DNA of 64,000 bases from contig NZ_PDBS01000001.1 of NCBI RefSeq assembly GCF_002572525.1, forward strand, positions 2,790,001-2,854,000, written 5' to 3'. The position numbers were made by a program, and so were the translations under genes. The notes beneath the pieces were generated by a model that saw only the letters and a program-made list of their open reading frames with translations, made no database searches and was not told where the DNA came from. The stretch comes from Natrinema sp. CBA1119. GTDB lineage: Archaea; Halobacteriota; Halobacteria; Halobacteriales; Natrialbaceae. How positions within the stretch are numbered: the first letter of the stretch is position 1; every line of letters begins with the position of its first letter. Shown here piece after piece: positions 43,127 through 51,954 of the stretch.

Positions 43127-43246
43127 ATGTCAAACAGAACTAAAACGATCGGATACTGTCCGAACTGTGATTCGGAACAGGAAATCAGGGAAACGGTGCC
43201 ATGGCAATCGGATCTCTGTACGAACTGCGGGTCGGACATCAGCTAG
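43127..43246 (+). CDS. Zinc-ribbon microprotein (39 aa)
   Basis: The frame from ATG 43127 to TAG 43246 encodes MSNRTKTIGYCPNCDSEQEI and ends DLCTNCGSDIS, with CPNC at 11-14 and CTNC near 32-35. Two CxxC knuckles about 18 residues apart form a standard zinc ribbon in 39 residues. An upstream GGAGG (43096-43100) is too distant to be a typical ribosome site; a TAAATACC box (43081-43088) is about 43 nt upstream. It lies in the gap inside the MoxR cluster. Confidence 0.65.
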   Translation: MSNRTKTIGYCPNCDSEQEIRETVPWQSDLCTNCGSDIS

Positions 43247-43451
43247 TGTACTCGCGGGCGTCGTCCGAGTTCGACGGTAGGAGTAACGATCGCCACTAGT
43301 CGTCCGGAGTGATCGCTTTCGAGTGGTGTTTCGATCGTCTCCTCGTACGACCGTCTACACCGGCGGTTCACGCGCGAACTCCCGTAGTGACCGAATCCCG
43401 GTCCGGTCCCGAGAATAGATCCGCGTCGGTTTCGACGGCGACCCGTGGCGG

Positions 43452-44402
43452 CTAGCGCCTGTCGTCCGACTGCTCCTGCACGTCTGACTCCTTGCGGTCG
43501 TCTCTCACGTCTGTTTCGTCCTCGCGAACATCTCCATCGGCGTCCCAGCGACACGTCACCAGCCAGTCGCTCCGCTCGTCGCCGGGGGCTATCTCGAGTC
43601 GGATCGGTCGCTCGAGTCCGGCGGCGAACCCGACCGCGAGAAACGAGGCGATCGGATGATCGAAGCGGTCGATATCGCCGAACGTGCTGTCGGTGACGGC
43701 GACGGTGATGCGACTCGCGGCGGGGTCGACGTCGGGTTCGGCGCTGCCCGCGAGTTCGAACTGCTCGACGAGGCCGTCCGCGAGCTGGGTGGCGAGCGGG
43801 GCCGGCGCGGTCGCGAGTTCGTCGGTCAGCGTGCGTTCGAACTCCGCGAACAGCGCCGCGCCGGTCGGCTCGAGGACGAGCCCGCGGTGGTCGGGATCGG
43901 TCAGAATCGGGCCGTCGAGTTCGTCGGGCACGGTATCGGTCGTCCGCTGGGGGACGTGCAGGCGCACACCGGCGGTATCGTCGGTCGGGAGATAGACGTG
44001 GTCGTCGCTCAGCCCGAGTTCGTCGGCGATTACGGCCTCGTTGGTCGCCATCGCGGCGTAGATGCGTTCGCCGACGGCCGCGGTGACGAAAGAGCCCGGC
44101 GTCAGGTAGTAGGTGAGCACCCCGCCGAACAGCCCCACCGCGGCGAGCGCGAAGAGCACGTCCCGGTTTGCGGGAAAGAGGATCGCGGCGACGGCGGTAC
44201 AGATGCCAATGAGGCCGAGCCCCGCCGCAGTGCGGCGATACTGCGACTGGCGAGCGCGCGCGTACTCCGCCCGCAGTCGCCTGTTTTCCCGCTCCAAGAG
44301 CTCCGCTCTCGCCGCGAGCTCGAGCCGGTCGTCTCGTTCGTCCGTTCCGTCGGTCTCCGGGTCGGTCGTCGGCTCGTCCAGATCGATATCACTCGTACTC
44401 AT
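43452..44402 (-). CDS. Conserved haloarchaeal membrane protein of the MoxR cluster
   Basis: The 316-residue protein begins MSTSDIDLDEPTTDPETDGT, has a short coiled coil (LELAARAELLERENRRLRAE), then two membrane helices (AGLGLIGICTAVAAILF; VLFALAAVGLFGGVLTYYL), and a soluble domain of about 200 residues (VAAVGERIYAAMATNEAVI, VRLHVPQRTTDTVPDELDGP). No enzyme motif is evident and I cannot name a family with confidence. Its start overlaps the stop of the next upstream gene by 4 bp, placing it last in a DUF58-led minus-strand operon. Confidence 0.7.
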   Translation of the reverse strand: MSTSDIDLDEPTTDPETDGTDERDDRLELAARAELLERENRRLRAEYARARQSQYRRTAAGLGLIGICTAVAAILFPANRDVLFALAAVGLFGGVLTYYLTPGSFVTAAVGERIYAAMATNEAVIADELGLSDDHVYLPTDDTAGVRLHVPQRTTDTVPDELDGPILTDPDHRGLVLEPTGAALFAEFERTLTDELATAPAPLATQLADGLVEQFELAGSAEPDVDPAASRITVAVTDSTFGDIDRFDHPIASFLAVGFAAGLERPIRLEIAPGDERSDWLVTCRWDADGDVREDETDVRDDRKESDVQEQSDDRR

Positions 44403-44980
44403 GTGTCTGTCGGGGGGTCGGCGGTCGGTTCCGCGGGCGGCTCTGTCGATGATTCGGGCGGTGAATCGGCGGTCGCGTTACGGCCGGTCGGCGGTGACGG
44501 GCCGTCGCCGTCGGCCGGTACCAGTCCGAGCCGAACGAGCTCGTACCGGTGGAGCCCGTACGCGATGAACACGCCGAGCGCGAGTACCGTTGCGGCGGCC
44601 AGTCCGACCGACTGCGAGTCGACCACGAACCATGCCGTTCCCGCCAGCGCGATCGCACTCGCGACCGCGGCGAGCGCGATCCGACCGGGGCTGTCGGTCC
44701 GACGGAGGGGCGCGAGCAGGACGGCCACGAACGCGGCTTCGACGGGGAGGACGGAGAGCGGCTCGATCCCGTTCGGGACGACCGCGACGAGCGCGACGTG
44801 GCCGAACGCCAGGGCGTACGGCGGGCCGAGCAGGTAGCCCACCGCAGCAGTAGCGATCCCCGCGAGCAGGCCGAGCGGACCGGCGACGACACCGAACGCG
44901 GCGACGAGGGCTGCGAGCGAGGCGATCGTCAGCCAGTCGCGGCTCGTCGCGGCCGGAACCGCGTCGATTCGGGTACTCAT
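44399..44980 (-). CDS. Multi-pass membrane protein of the MoxR cluster
   Basis: The 193-residue protein has about five hydrophobic helices (WLTIASLAALVAAFGVVAGP, GLLAGIATAAVGYLLGPPYA, LAFGHVALVAVVPNGIEPLS, VLPVEAAFVAVLLAPL, VGLAAATVLALGVFIAYGL) and a Pro/Ser/Thr-rich C-terminal tail ending PTADPPTDT. It overlaps the DUF58 gene by 4 bp upstream and the next gene by 4 bp downstream. No family is recognised with confidence; DUF7519 is a possibility from memory. Confidence 0.7.
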   Translation of the reverse strand: MSTRIDAVPAATSRDWLTIASLAALVAAFGVVAGPLGLLAGIATAAVGYLLGPPYALAFGHVALVAVVPNGIEPLSVLPVEAAFVAVLLAPLRRTDSPGRIALAAVASAIALAGTAWFVVDSQSVGLAAATVLALGVFIAYGLHRYELVRLGLVPADGDGPSPPTGRNATADSPPESSTEPPAEPTADPPTDT

Positions 44981-46563
44981 GCGCGACCACCGCTCGTTCG
45001 GCCCGCTTCGAGGACGGCCGACAGCCGGTCGGCCGGACCGACCTCGAGCGCCGTCACACCGTCCATTCGAGCGAGTTCCCGACGGAACTCCTCGAACTCG
45101 ACGTACCGATCGTAGGCGCGCTCGACGTCCGCCAGACCGCCGGGCTCGTAGAGCACCGATGGAGCGAGCAGGACCATGATCTCGTTTCCGCCCCGCCGCG
45201 CGAGCGCGACCGTCTCGCGGAGCTCCGCCGGCCGCGAGTCGTCAGTGCAGATCACGCTCCAGACCGCGCCCTCCGCGTTCGCTATCCCCTTGCGGACCGC
45301 TGCGTACAGCGGGTCCTCGACGATGCGCTCTCGATACACCCGGCGGTCGGCGTAGAAGGGACGCAGCGTGCTCGCGAACGCGTCATCGGCCCCTTCGAGA
45401 TCTGCGAGCGAGCGGTGAACCTCCGCGGGGGTAGTGCGCCGTCGCGCGACAGAGGCACTCCCGGCACCGCCGCTGATCCCAGCGGACGGGCTCGTCGCAA
45501 CGGCTTCGGCCGACGACGCGCCCGCATCGGACGGACCGGCCGACGGGGACGTTTCGTCTCTCGAACCGCTCGCCGACGTCGCGTCGGCCCGACCGGAGAT
45601 GGCCGTCGCGGGAGTCGCGTCCCCGTCGGCCGTCGGCTCGAGCGCCAGGAGCCGACGCCGGATCGAGCTATAATTGGCGGCCGGCGAGGCCAGATCGAGG
45701 CTGCCGGTGATGCCGTCGTCGCCGACCGTCACCAGGCCGATCGGGTCGTTGAGTCGGCGCGCGTTCCCCGCGATGACGAGCGCGATCTCGCGGAGCGCCT
45801 CGAGTTTCGTTTCGGTCCGCGGCCCGACCGACAGCGCGGCGCGGTGATCGACGACCAACAGCGTCTGGCGGGCGGTTTCGGTCTCGTACTCGCGGACGTA
45901 CGGCGTCGTGTGTCGCGCCGTCGCCTTCCAGTCGATCTCCGCCCCCGTATCGCCCGGGACGTACTCGCGCAGCTCGGCGAGCTCGATCCCCGATCCCGCT
46001 CGGCCGGCCTCGTGGGTCCCGTAGGAGGCGGCGGTCCGGTCGCCGCCCTCGCCGACGTGGATCGTCCGCGGGGTGGGCGGCTCCACCGTCACCGTCGGTC
46101 GCGGACCCGCGGTGAGCGTTTCGCGGAACAGCCCGTCCGTCGCCGTCACGGTCGCCCCGTCGAAGGAGTGGTGGCCGGCGACGGGCCACCCGATCGTCCG
46201 CGTTCGATCCGCGCGCTCGCTCTCGGGCTCGAGCGTGAGCACGAGCCGATTGGTCGCGTCGGCCGCGACCGGCACTCCGGCGGCGATCTCGAGCGTGAGC
46301 GCCGTTTCGGCCCCGCGCGTCGCAGCGAGCGTCACCGGGACCTCGTCTCCCGTTCGAACGCTGGTCCGGGCGGGAGACTGGTCGATCGACAGCGAGTCGA
46401 CCGTTCGCTCGAGGTCCCGGCCGAAGCGATACTGGTGGGCCAGCAGCCACGCGCCGACGAGGGCCGCGCCGGCGAGCACGAACGGACGTGCGAACACCAC
46501 GGCGAGGACGGCGAGCACCGCGGCGAGCGCGGCGACCGTCCATCCCTGGCGCGTGGGATACAT
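44977..46563 (-). CDS. DUF58 domain protein (vWA-like, MoxR partner)
   Basis: Starting at the ATG at 46563, the 528-residue protein has two N-terminal membrane helices (WTVAALAAVLAVLAVVFA; VLAGAALVGAWLLAHQY) and then a beta-sandwich region. The DUF58 hallmark follows: LREYVPGDTGAEIDWKATAR and HTTPYVREYETETARQTLLV, leading into DHRAALSVGPRTETKLEALR. DUF58 proteins work with MoxR ATPases. A Ser/Ala-rich low-complexity insert (about residues 315-375) interrupts the C-terminal domain. First gene of a three-gene operon. Confidence 0.9.
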   Translation of the reverse strand: MYPTRQGWTVAALAAVLAVLAVVFARPFVLAGAALVGAWLLAHQYRFGRDLERTVDSLSIDQSPARTSVRTGDEVPVTLAATRGAETALTLEIAAGVPVAADATNRLVLTLEPESERADRTRTIGWPVAGHHSFDGATVTATDGLFRETLTAGPRPTVTVEPPTPRTIHVGEGGDRTAASYGTHEAGRAGSGIELAELREYVPGDTGAEIDWKATARHTTPYVREYETETARQTLLVVDHRAALSVGPRTETKLEALREIALVIAGNARRLNDPIGLVTVGDDGITGSLDLASPAANYSSIRRRLLALEPTADGDATPATAISGRADATSASGSRDETSPSAGPSDAGASSAEAVATSPSAGISGGAGSASVARRRTTPAEVHRSLADLEGADDAFASTLRPFYADRRVYRERIVEDPLYAAVRKGIANAEGAVWSVICTDDSRPAELRETVALARRGGNEIMVLLAPSVLYEPGGLADVERAYDRYVEFEEFRRELARMDGVTALEVGPADRLSAVLEAGRTSGGRA

Positions 46564-46704
46564 GTCTGAACAGATCCCGGTGACCGTGTTCAAAGTACTG
46601 GTTACACGTCGCGATTCGAGTCGGGGCGGGAAGACGAAGAGGGACAGGCGGTACCCGCGGTGGACGAGACGTGCTAGACCCGCTCTCGAGAGAATACCTT
46701 ATCC

Positions 46705-48825
46705 GTGTGCGCTGCGAACCGCTCCGCTGTGACTACCGCCGTCGGCCGCGTCCTAGTGGTCGCCCTCCTCGTCGTCTCGATGACCGTTATCGGCGGGATC
46801 GCTTTCACGGGCACGTCTATCGCGGCCGACGGCGACGCCGGCCCCCAGCTCGCCGTCCAGCAGAACGGAGCCGACGGGGAATCCAACGAGACGCCCTCCC
46901 ATCGGAACCCGGACGAGTACTCCGAGGACGGCGACCTCGGGGGCGTTCAATCGCAACTGGCGAGTCAGCTGGGCAGCCAGCTCGGACAGGGGGCGATCCA
47001 GTTGAGCGAGGGCGAGTACGATGCAGCCAGCGAGTACGTCGATGACGAGTACCGCGAGCAGTTGGGACAGTACGTCGAGGTCTCGGGCGAGACCGAGAAC
47101 GAGGGGATCGGCGACGAGTTCGAGGCGGCCGGCGAGACGCAGGCCAACCTGTCCGAATCCGTCCGGGAGTACCGGGAAACGAAAGACGAGTACGATACCG
47201 CCTACGAGGCCGGCGAGGACGAACGCGCACGCGAACTGGCCCGCGAACTCGAGGCGCTCGCGGAGGAGATCGACGCTCTCGGCGGCTCGGTTCGCGAGAG
47301 CTACGAGCGGATCCAGTCGGAGACGGGCACCGATCTCTCGGAGTCGATCGCGGCGGTCGAGACCGTCACCGAAGACGTTCGGACCCAACAGGCGACGGTT
47401 CGCGACCAGCAATTCGAGGAAACGTCGCTGACGCTGTCGCCGGAGCGCGAGGCGATCTCGTTCACGGAGCCGCTCGTCGCGACGGGCGAACTGCGGGACG
47501 CGGAGGGGACGGCGATCGCGGATCGGGAGATTACCCTCGCCGTAAGGAACCACACACAGCGGGTGACGACGGACTCGACGGGCGGGTTTACGTTCGAGTA
47601 CCGTCCGACCAACCAGTCGCTGTCGGCGGAGAATCTGACGGTCGAGTACGTGCCGCGGACCCAGTCGGTGTATCTGGACGACGAGGCCACCGTCAACGTC
47701 TCGATCGAGCGCCAGGCGGAGCCGACCGTGTCGCTGGACGATAGTACCGGCTCCGTGTCGTACGGCGACGAGGTGGCCGTCACCGGCGAGCTGGCGGTCG
47801 ACGGCATCCCCGTCGACGGCGTCGCGCTCGACGTCGTCCTCGGGGGCGAGCGAATCGGGACGGCCAACGTCACGGACGGCGAGTTCAACGGGACGGCCAC
47901 GGTTCCGGCGTCCGTCCCCGACGGGGAGAGCGAACTGGGCGTCCGCCTGCCGTTCGAGGAACGGGCCCTCGCCGCGACGGCCGACGCGACGACCGTGACG
48001 GTGGAGGAGACCGAGAGCGCGCTCTCGATCGAGGCTGCGTCGAGCGGCGATCGGACGGTCTCGGTCAACGGCACGCTCGAGACGGCGGGCGGCGACGGGG
48101 TCGAGGGTGAGACGGTCCAGATCCGGATCGACGGGCTGAGCGCCGGAACCGTCACGACCGCCGCCGACGGGACGTTCAGCGGGACCGTGTCCGTTCCGGA
48201 TTCGGTCTCTGGGGGTGACGTGTCGGTCACTGCCGCCTACGACGAACGCCGCTCCAACGTCGCGTCGGCGACGGCCGAATCGGTCGTCTCTGTCGGCGGT
48301 ACGGGGCTCCAACTGCCGCTGTCGGTCTGGCTCGGCGGCGGGCTCCTCGCCCTGCTCGGAGTCGGGCTCGGCGTCTGGTGGTACCGCCGCTCTCGCCGGG
48401 TCGATTCCGTCCCGACCGTGCCGGTGGGCGGCGATGACTCCACCGCGGGCGGGACGACCGTCGCGGACCGTTCGCCGGACCCGGCGTCCGACACCGTCGA
48501 ACCGCTCCTCGAGCGAGCGAGCGAACAGCTGTCGAACGGCCGGCCGGACGATGCGGCGCGAACGGGGTACGCCGCCGTTCGGCGGGCGCTGGCGTCGCAG
48601 ATCGACGGGCCCGACGCGCTGACTCACTGGGAGTTCTATCGGCGGCTTCGAACCGCCGACGCGGCGGACGCCGCGTTACTCCGCGACGTGACGCGGGAGT
48701 ACGAACGCGCCGCGTTCGATCCCGGCGGCGTGTCTCCGGACGAGGCGGCGAGCGTCCTCGAGCGAGCGCGGCAGCTGTGCGATCTCGACGAGTCCTCGGA
48801 CGGTGGCGTTCCCGCGGACGACTGA
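46705..48825 (+). CDS. Secreted/membrane DUF4129 protein with Ig-like repeats
   Basis: The 706-residue protein starts with GTG at 46705 (an in-frame GTG at 46729 is an alternative) and has a signal helix (RVLVVALLVVSMTVIGGIAF). The extracellular part contains a Gln/Glu-rich helical region (about 60-225) and Ig-like or carboxypeptidase-regulatory-like repeats (about 240-520; SVSYGDEVAVTGELAVDGIP). A membrane helix lies near residue 540 (SVWLGGGLLALLGVGLGVWW), then a cytosolic DUF4129 domain (RTGYAAVRRALASQIDGPDA, LTHWEFYRRLRTADAADAAL). DUF4129 usually accompanies DUF58 and MoxR. It is divergent from the DUF58 gene. Confidence 0.82.
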   Translation: MCAANRSAVTTAVGRVLVVALLVVSMTVIGGIAFTGTSIAADGDAGPQLAVQQNGADGESNETPSHRNPDEYSEDGDLGGVQSQLASQLGSQLGQGAIQLSEGEYDAASEYVDDEYREQLGQYVEVSGETENEGIGDEFEAAGETQANLSESVREYRETKDEYDTAYEAGEDERARELARELEALAEEIDALGGSVRESYERIQSETGTDLSESIAAVETVTEDVRTQQATVRDQQFEETSLTLSPEREAISFTEPLVATGELRDAEGTAIADREITLAVRNHTQRVTTDSTGGFTFEYRPTNQSLSAENLTVEYVPRTQSVYLDDEATVNVSIERQAEPTVSLDDSTGSVSYGDEVAVTGELAVDGIPVDGVALDVVLGGERIGTANVTDGEFNGTATVPASVPDGESELGVRLPFEERALAATADATTVTVEETESALSIEAASSGDRTVSVNGTLETAGGDGVEGETVQIRIDGLSAGTVTTAADGTFSGTVSVPDSVSGGDVSVTAAYDERRSNVASATAESVVSVGGTGLQLPLSVWLGGGLLALLGVGLGVWWYRRSRRVDSVPTVPVGGDDSTAGGTTVADRSPDPASDTVEPLLERASEQLSNGRPDDAARTGYAAVRRALASQIDGPDALTHWEFYRRLRTADAADAALLRDVTREYERAAFDPGGVSPDEAASVLERARQLCDLDESSDGGVPADD

Positions 48826-49023
48826 CGGCCCGTTCGCGGGAGACGCCGTTTCCCCGTTTGTGACGCTCCGTTCCTCGTTCGCGGAGATCATTCGTCCCCG
48901 ACCGCCAGATCTTATTTCAGTACATATTTATCAAGAATATTGATGGTGTCATCCGTGTGAAAAAGATATAAGCGAGCGGATGGAGGACGGGAAACGTAGC
49001 TCGAATTACCGTTCGAGGGGAGT

Positions 49024-50319
49024 ATGAGTGACACACGATCAACCGATTCAGCGGGTGGTATCGAGCACAAAACGGCCTTTCCGCGAGCGGTCGTCCACAA
49101 GCGGATCCTATCCGTCGCGGAAGCGCGACCGGACGCGTCGATGGAAGCTATCGCCGACGACGTCACCGGTGCGACCACGTCGCTCGTCGAGCAGGTACTC
49201 GAGGAGTACGGCGACCCGGGACACGTCGCGGCCGACGAACCCGTGTCGGAACTGGACGACGACGACCGAAGCGGTGAGGCGGATCCGAGCGGGGATGTCG
49301 ATTCAAGCGAGGATGCCGACCCGAACGGGGACCGCGGTCCGAGCAGCGACGATGATCGGGAATCGGTCGGGGCGGACGATGATTCGACGACCGGGGGGGA
49401 ACAGCGTTCGACAGCGGACGACGACCGCGATTCCGGAGTGACCCATTCAGCTATGAGCACCCACGACAGTCCCGACGAGAGTCGACCCCTCGAGACGGCC
49501 GATATCACCGAGAAACAACTGGAGACGCTGCGCGAGATCGAGAACCGTCCGAACGCGACGCAGGCGGAGCTCGCGGAGCGACTCGGCGTGACCAGCGCGA
49601 CCATCAGTCAGCGGGTCAACGGGATCGACGGCTTCGACTGGTCCGAGCGCCAGACGTTCGTCGCGCGACTGTTCGACCGGTCGGACCCCTCCTTCGAGAC
49701 GGACGACGCGAACGCCGACGGGGAAGCCGGGATCGACGCGGCGACGAACGAAACCGCGAGTGCCGCTGACGATCTCGACCAAGAGTCGGCCGAGAGCGCG
49801 TATACTGACGGGACGGGACCCGATGATACGGAACCCGCAGTCCGTGCGGGTGGGCCCGACGAGGACACCGCGGTCAGTGCGAGTGGATCAGACACGGATC
49901 GTTCAGGTACGGCGCGCGGAACCGAGGAGTCCGACTCACCGGGGGCAGACTCCCTCGAGGGCGACTCACCCGAAGCCGACGCGCTCGAGGCCGGCGAGTC
50001 CGCGGATCGCGAGGGTCGCGCGTCCGACTCAGTGGCCACGACGCACGCGACGGGTCCCGGCGCTCGAGACGGTCGTCCCTCGACCGGAAGTCCCCTCGCG
50101 GACGAGCGTGCGAGCGCGGGGACGGCGACGAACGAGGACGACGAAATCGATGAACTCGCCGCACGGGTCGAAGCGCTCGAACGCCAACTCGCGAGCGACC
50201 AGTCGGTCTTCGGAGATCCCGAACTCGTGCACAAGGTCGCACACGCCTGTCTCGACTCCGAACAGATCTCGGACGCCGAGGAATTGCGGATTCTGAAGCA
50301 GTTACTCACGACCCGCTAG
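49024..50319 (+). CDS. Acidic winged-HTH protein with long disordered linkers
   Basis: The 431-residue protein has an N-terminal helical motif (HKTAFPRAVVHKRILSVAEA and VTGATTSLVEQVLEEYGDPG), an acidic low-complexity segment (about 78-150), and a winged HTH (about 158-215: TEKQLETLREIENRPNATQA, ELAERLGVTSATISQRVNGI). A second Asp/Glu/Ser/Gly segment follows to about 375, and the C-terminus has a coiled coil (DELAARVEALERQLASDQ). The HTH resembles MarR-like or Lrp-like DNA-binding domains. It may be a haloarchaeal transcription regulator; target unknown. A GATATAAGC element lies about 55 nt upstream. Confidence 0.7.
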   Translation: MSDTRSTDSAGGIEHKTAFPRAVVHKRILSVAEARPDASMEAIADDVTGATTSLVEQVLEEYGDPGHVAADEPVSELDDDDRSGEADPSGDVDSSEDADPNGDRGPSSDDDRESVGADDDSTTGGEQRSTADDDRDSGVTHSAMSTHDSPDESRPLETADITEKQLETLREIENRPNATQAELAERLGVTSATISQRVNGIDGFDWSERQTFVARLFDRSDPSFETDDANADGEAGIDAATNETASAADDLDQESAESAYTDGTGPDDTEPAVRAGGPDEDTAVSASGSDTDRSGTARGTEESDSPGADSLEGDSPEADALEAGESADREGRASDSVATTHATGPGARDGRPSTGSPLADERASAGTATNEDDEIDELAARVEALERQLASDQSVFGDPELVHKVAHACLDSEQISDAEELRILKQLLTTR

Positions 50320-50329
50320 CGGTCGTCCT

Positions 50330-50368
50330 CTAATAGTCGATCAGAAACGACGCATCGAGGACCTTCAC
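50330..50368 (-). pseudogene. Truncated vapC toxin remnant (12 codons)
   Basis: After the antitoxin, a GTG start overlapping its stop (GTGA) opens a frame reading M-K-V-L-D-A-S-F-L-I-D-Y before TAG at 50330. That is the classic beginning of a VapC PIN domain, with the first acidic residue Asp5. The frame then ends 11 bp from the end of the HTH gene at 50319, so the rest of the toxin has been lost. Too short to be functional. Confidence 0.65.
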
Positions 50369-50613
50369 GCGCTGTTCTCGGCCCGTTGGCGCATTCGCTC
50401 CTTGCGCTTTTCCCTGGCTTTCCGGCGACCCTCACGGACGCTCTGTGCTTCCTCACCGGACCAGCGACCAAACCCATCGGAGAAGTCGCCCGCGGTCTTC
50501 TCGCCAAGTACACGCTCGAGGACATCGTTGTAACTCTCGCCTTCGCGCTTCCGTTTCTCCAGTTCGCGTCTCACCGTGTTGCTCACTCGGATCTGCTCAT
50601 CGACCGTGCCCAT
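50365..50613 (-). CDS. VapB-like antitoxin (orphan)
   Basis: The 82-residue protein starts MGTVDEQIRVSNTVRRELEK and has the RHH-type DNA-binding end, followed by RKREGESYNDVLERVLGEKT and a very basic tail (REGRRKAREKRKERMRQRAE), as in haloarchaeal VapB antitoxins. Its toxin partner is present only as a 12-codon remnant, so the pair is broken. It may persist as a regulator or as an antidote to toxins elsewhere. Confidence 0.75.
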   Translation of the reverse strand: MGTVDEQIRVSNTVRRELEKRKREGESYNDVLERVLGEKTAGDFSDGFGRWSGEEAQSVREGRRKAREKRKERMRQRAENSA

Positions 50614-50618
50614 CTTAC

Positions 50619-50636
50619 GTCGACAATCGTGTTGAC
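50619..50636. promoter_or_regulatory. Candidate VapB operator
   Basis: GTCGACA and TGTTGAC, separated by ATCG, form a near-perfect inverted repeat (6 of 7 matches) just upstream of the antitoxin ATG at 50613. Such sites are typical for antitoxin autorepression. Confidence 0.35.
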
Positions 50637-50780
50637 GCTACTTGGTCTTTGGTCGGGCTCGTCGAGAAGTGGGGATATCTCGGCGGGTTTTCCAGAGAGG
50701 GAATCAACTGAACATTCGATCTTACCCCCGTGGCAGTTCATCGATTCGTTTTTACCTCCGTTGGCAGTACTAGCGATCGA

Positions 50781-51902
50781 ATGGTCGCGTTCCGGTCGTT
50801 GTGGCTCCTGCTGCCACGGCCACTCAGACAGTTACCGGCCGATCTCGCCGCGGTGGTCGTGCTCGTCGTCGCGACGAACGTCGCCGCACTGGCACCCGTG
50901 ATTCGGGAGACGCCTCTCCGGGTCCCGCTCGGCCTCGCGTTCGTGTTGTTCGTGCCCGGCTACGCGTTCATCGCGGCGCTGTTTCCCGAGGCCGGCGAGT
51001 CGCCGGACCGCTCCGACGAGCCGGACACACCGACTGAGAGCGAGACGGCCGAGGGTGCCGATTCGGACGGCTGGTACGACGCCGTCTCCTCGCGGTCCGG
51101 GATCGACGGCCTCGAGCGCGTCGCGCTCTCCTTCGGACTCAGCATCGCCATCGTCCCGCTCATTGGGCTCGTATTGAACTTCACGCCCTGGGGCATTCGA
51201 CTCGTCCCGATCGCGGTTTCCGTCAGCGGGTTCACCCTCGTGTCGGCCGCCGTTGCGGCCGAACGTCGGCGGGACCTCCCGGTCGAGGAGCGGTTTCAGG
51301 TCCCCTATCGGGCGTGGTACGCCGCCGGCCGGACGGAGTTGCTCGAGCCGGATACGCGCGCGGACGCCGCGCTGAACGTATTGTTAGTCGTGTCGGTCAT
51401 CCTCGCGGTCGGGAGCGTCGGCTACGCGGTGATGGTCCCGCCCGACGGCGAGCAGTTCTCGGCGATCTATCTGTTGACCGAGGACGACGAGGGCGAGTTG
51501 ATCGCCGACGACTATCCGACCGAACTCGTTCAGGGCGAGAGCCAGGAGCTGGTCGTCGGGATCGACAATCACGAAGGGGAGCGGACGGAGTACACGGTGG
51601 TGGTCCTCGAGCAGGACGTCGAGGTGGTCGAGAACGAGACGGCCCCCGAGTCCGGCGACCCGAACGCGACGGTCAACGAAACGGTCGTCCAGGAGCAACG
51701 CGAACTCGACCGGTTCGAGACCACGGTCGCGAACAACGAGAGCTGGCACCAGACGTACGACCTCGAGCCGACGATGACCGGCGAGAATCAGCGCATCGTC
51801 TGGCTCCTCTTCCCCGGCGGCGACGTGCCGGCCGAGCCCTCGATGGCGGACACGGAATACTCCGTCCACCTCTGGGTAGACGTCTCCGAGTCGAACGACT
51901 GA
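50781..51902 (+). CDS. DUF1616 membrane protein (glycosylation locus)
   Basis: Read from ATG 50781, the 373-residue protein has four or five membrane helices (AAVVVLVVATNVAALAPVI; LGLAFVLFVPGYAFIAALF; VALSFGLSIAIVPLIGLVLN; LVPIAVSVSGFTLVSAAVAA; LNVLLVVSVILAVGSVGYAV) and an extracellular C-terminal DUF1616 domain (FSAIYLLTEDDEGELIADDY, YPTELVQGESQELVVGIDNH). DUF1616 genes commonly neighbour agl genes in haloarchaea. A GTTTTACC box lies 27 nt upstream. The next gene is a dolichol-phosphate-type glycosyltransferase. Confidence 0.85.
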   Translation: MVAFRSLWLLLPRPLRQLPADLAAVVVLVVATNVAALAPVIRETPLRVPLGLAFVLFVPGYAFIAALFPEAGESPDRSDEPDTPTESETAEGADSDGWYDAVSSRSGIDGLERVALSFGLSIAIVPLIGLVLNFTPWGIRLVPIAVSVSGFTLVSAAVAAERRRDLPVEERFQVPYRAWYAAGRTELLEPDTRADAALNVLLVVSVILAVGSVGYAVMVPPDGEQFSAIYLLTEDDEGELIADDYPTELVQGESQELVVGIDNHEGERTEYTVVVLEQDVEVVENETAPESGDPNATVNETVVQEQRELDRFETTVANNESWHQTYDLEPTMTGENQRIVWLLFPGGDVPAEPSMADTEYSVHLWVDVSESND

Positions 51903-51925
51903 GGTACGTTTTTGGTCCGTTCGAG

Positions 51926-51954
51926 AACAATATAGTTTCTTATATTATATTGTT
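51926..51954. terminator. AT-rich hairpin after the DUF1616 gene
   Basis: AACAATATA (51926-51934) and TATATTGTT (51946-51954) are perfect inverted arms around an 11-base T-rich loop, 24 bp after the stop codon. The position fits a transcription terminator or 3' end structure. It is followed by more AT-rich sequence leading into the glycosyltransferase promoter (CGTTTATGG at 52051). Confidence 0.4.
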
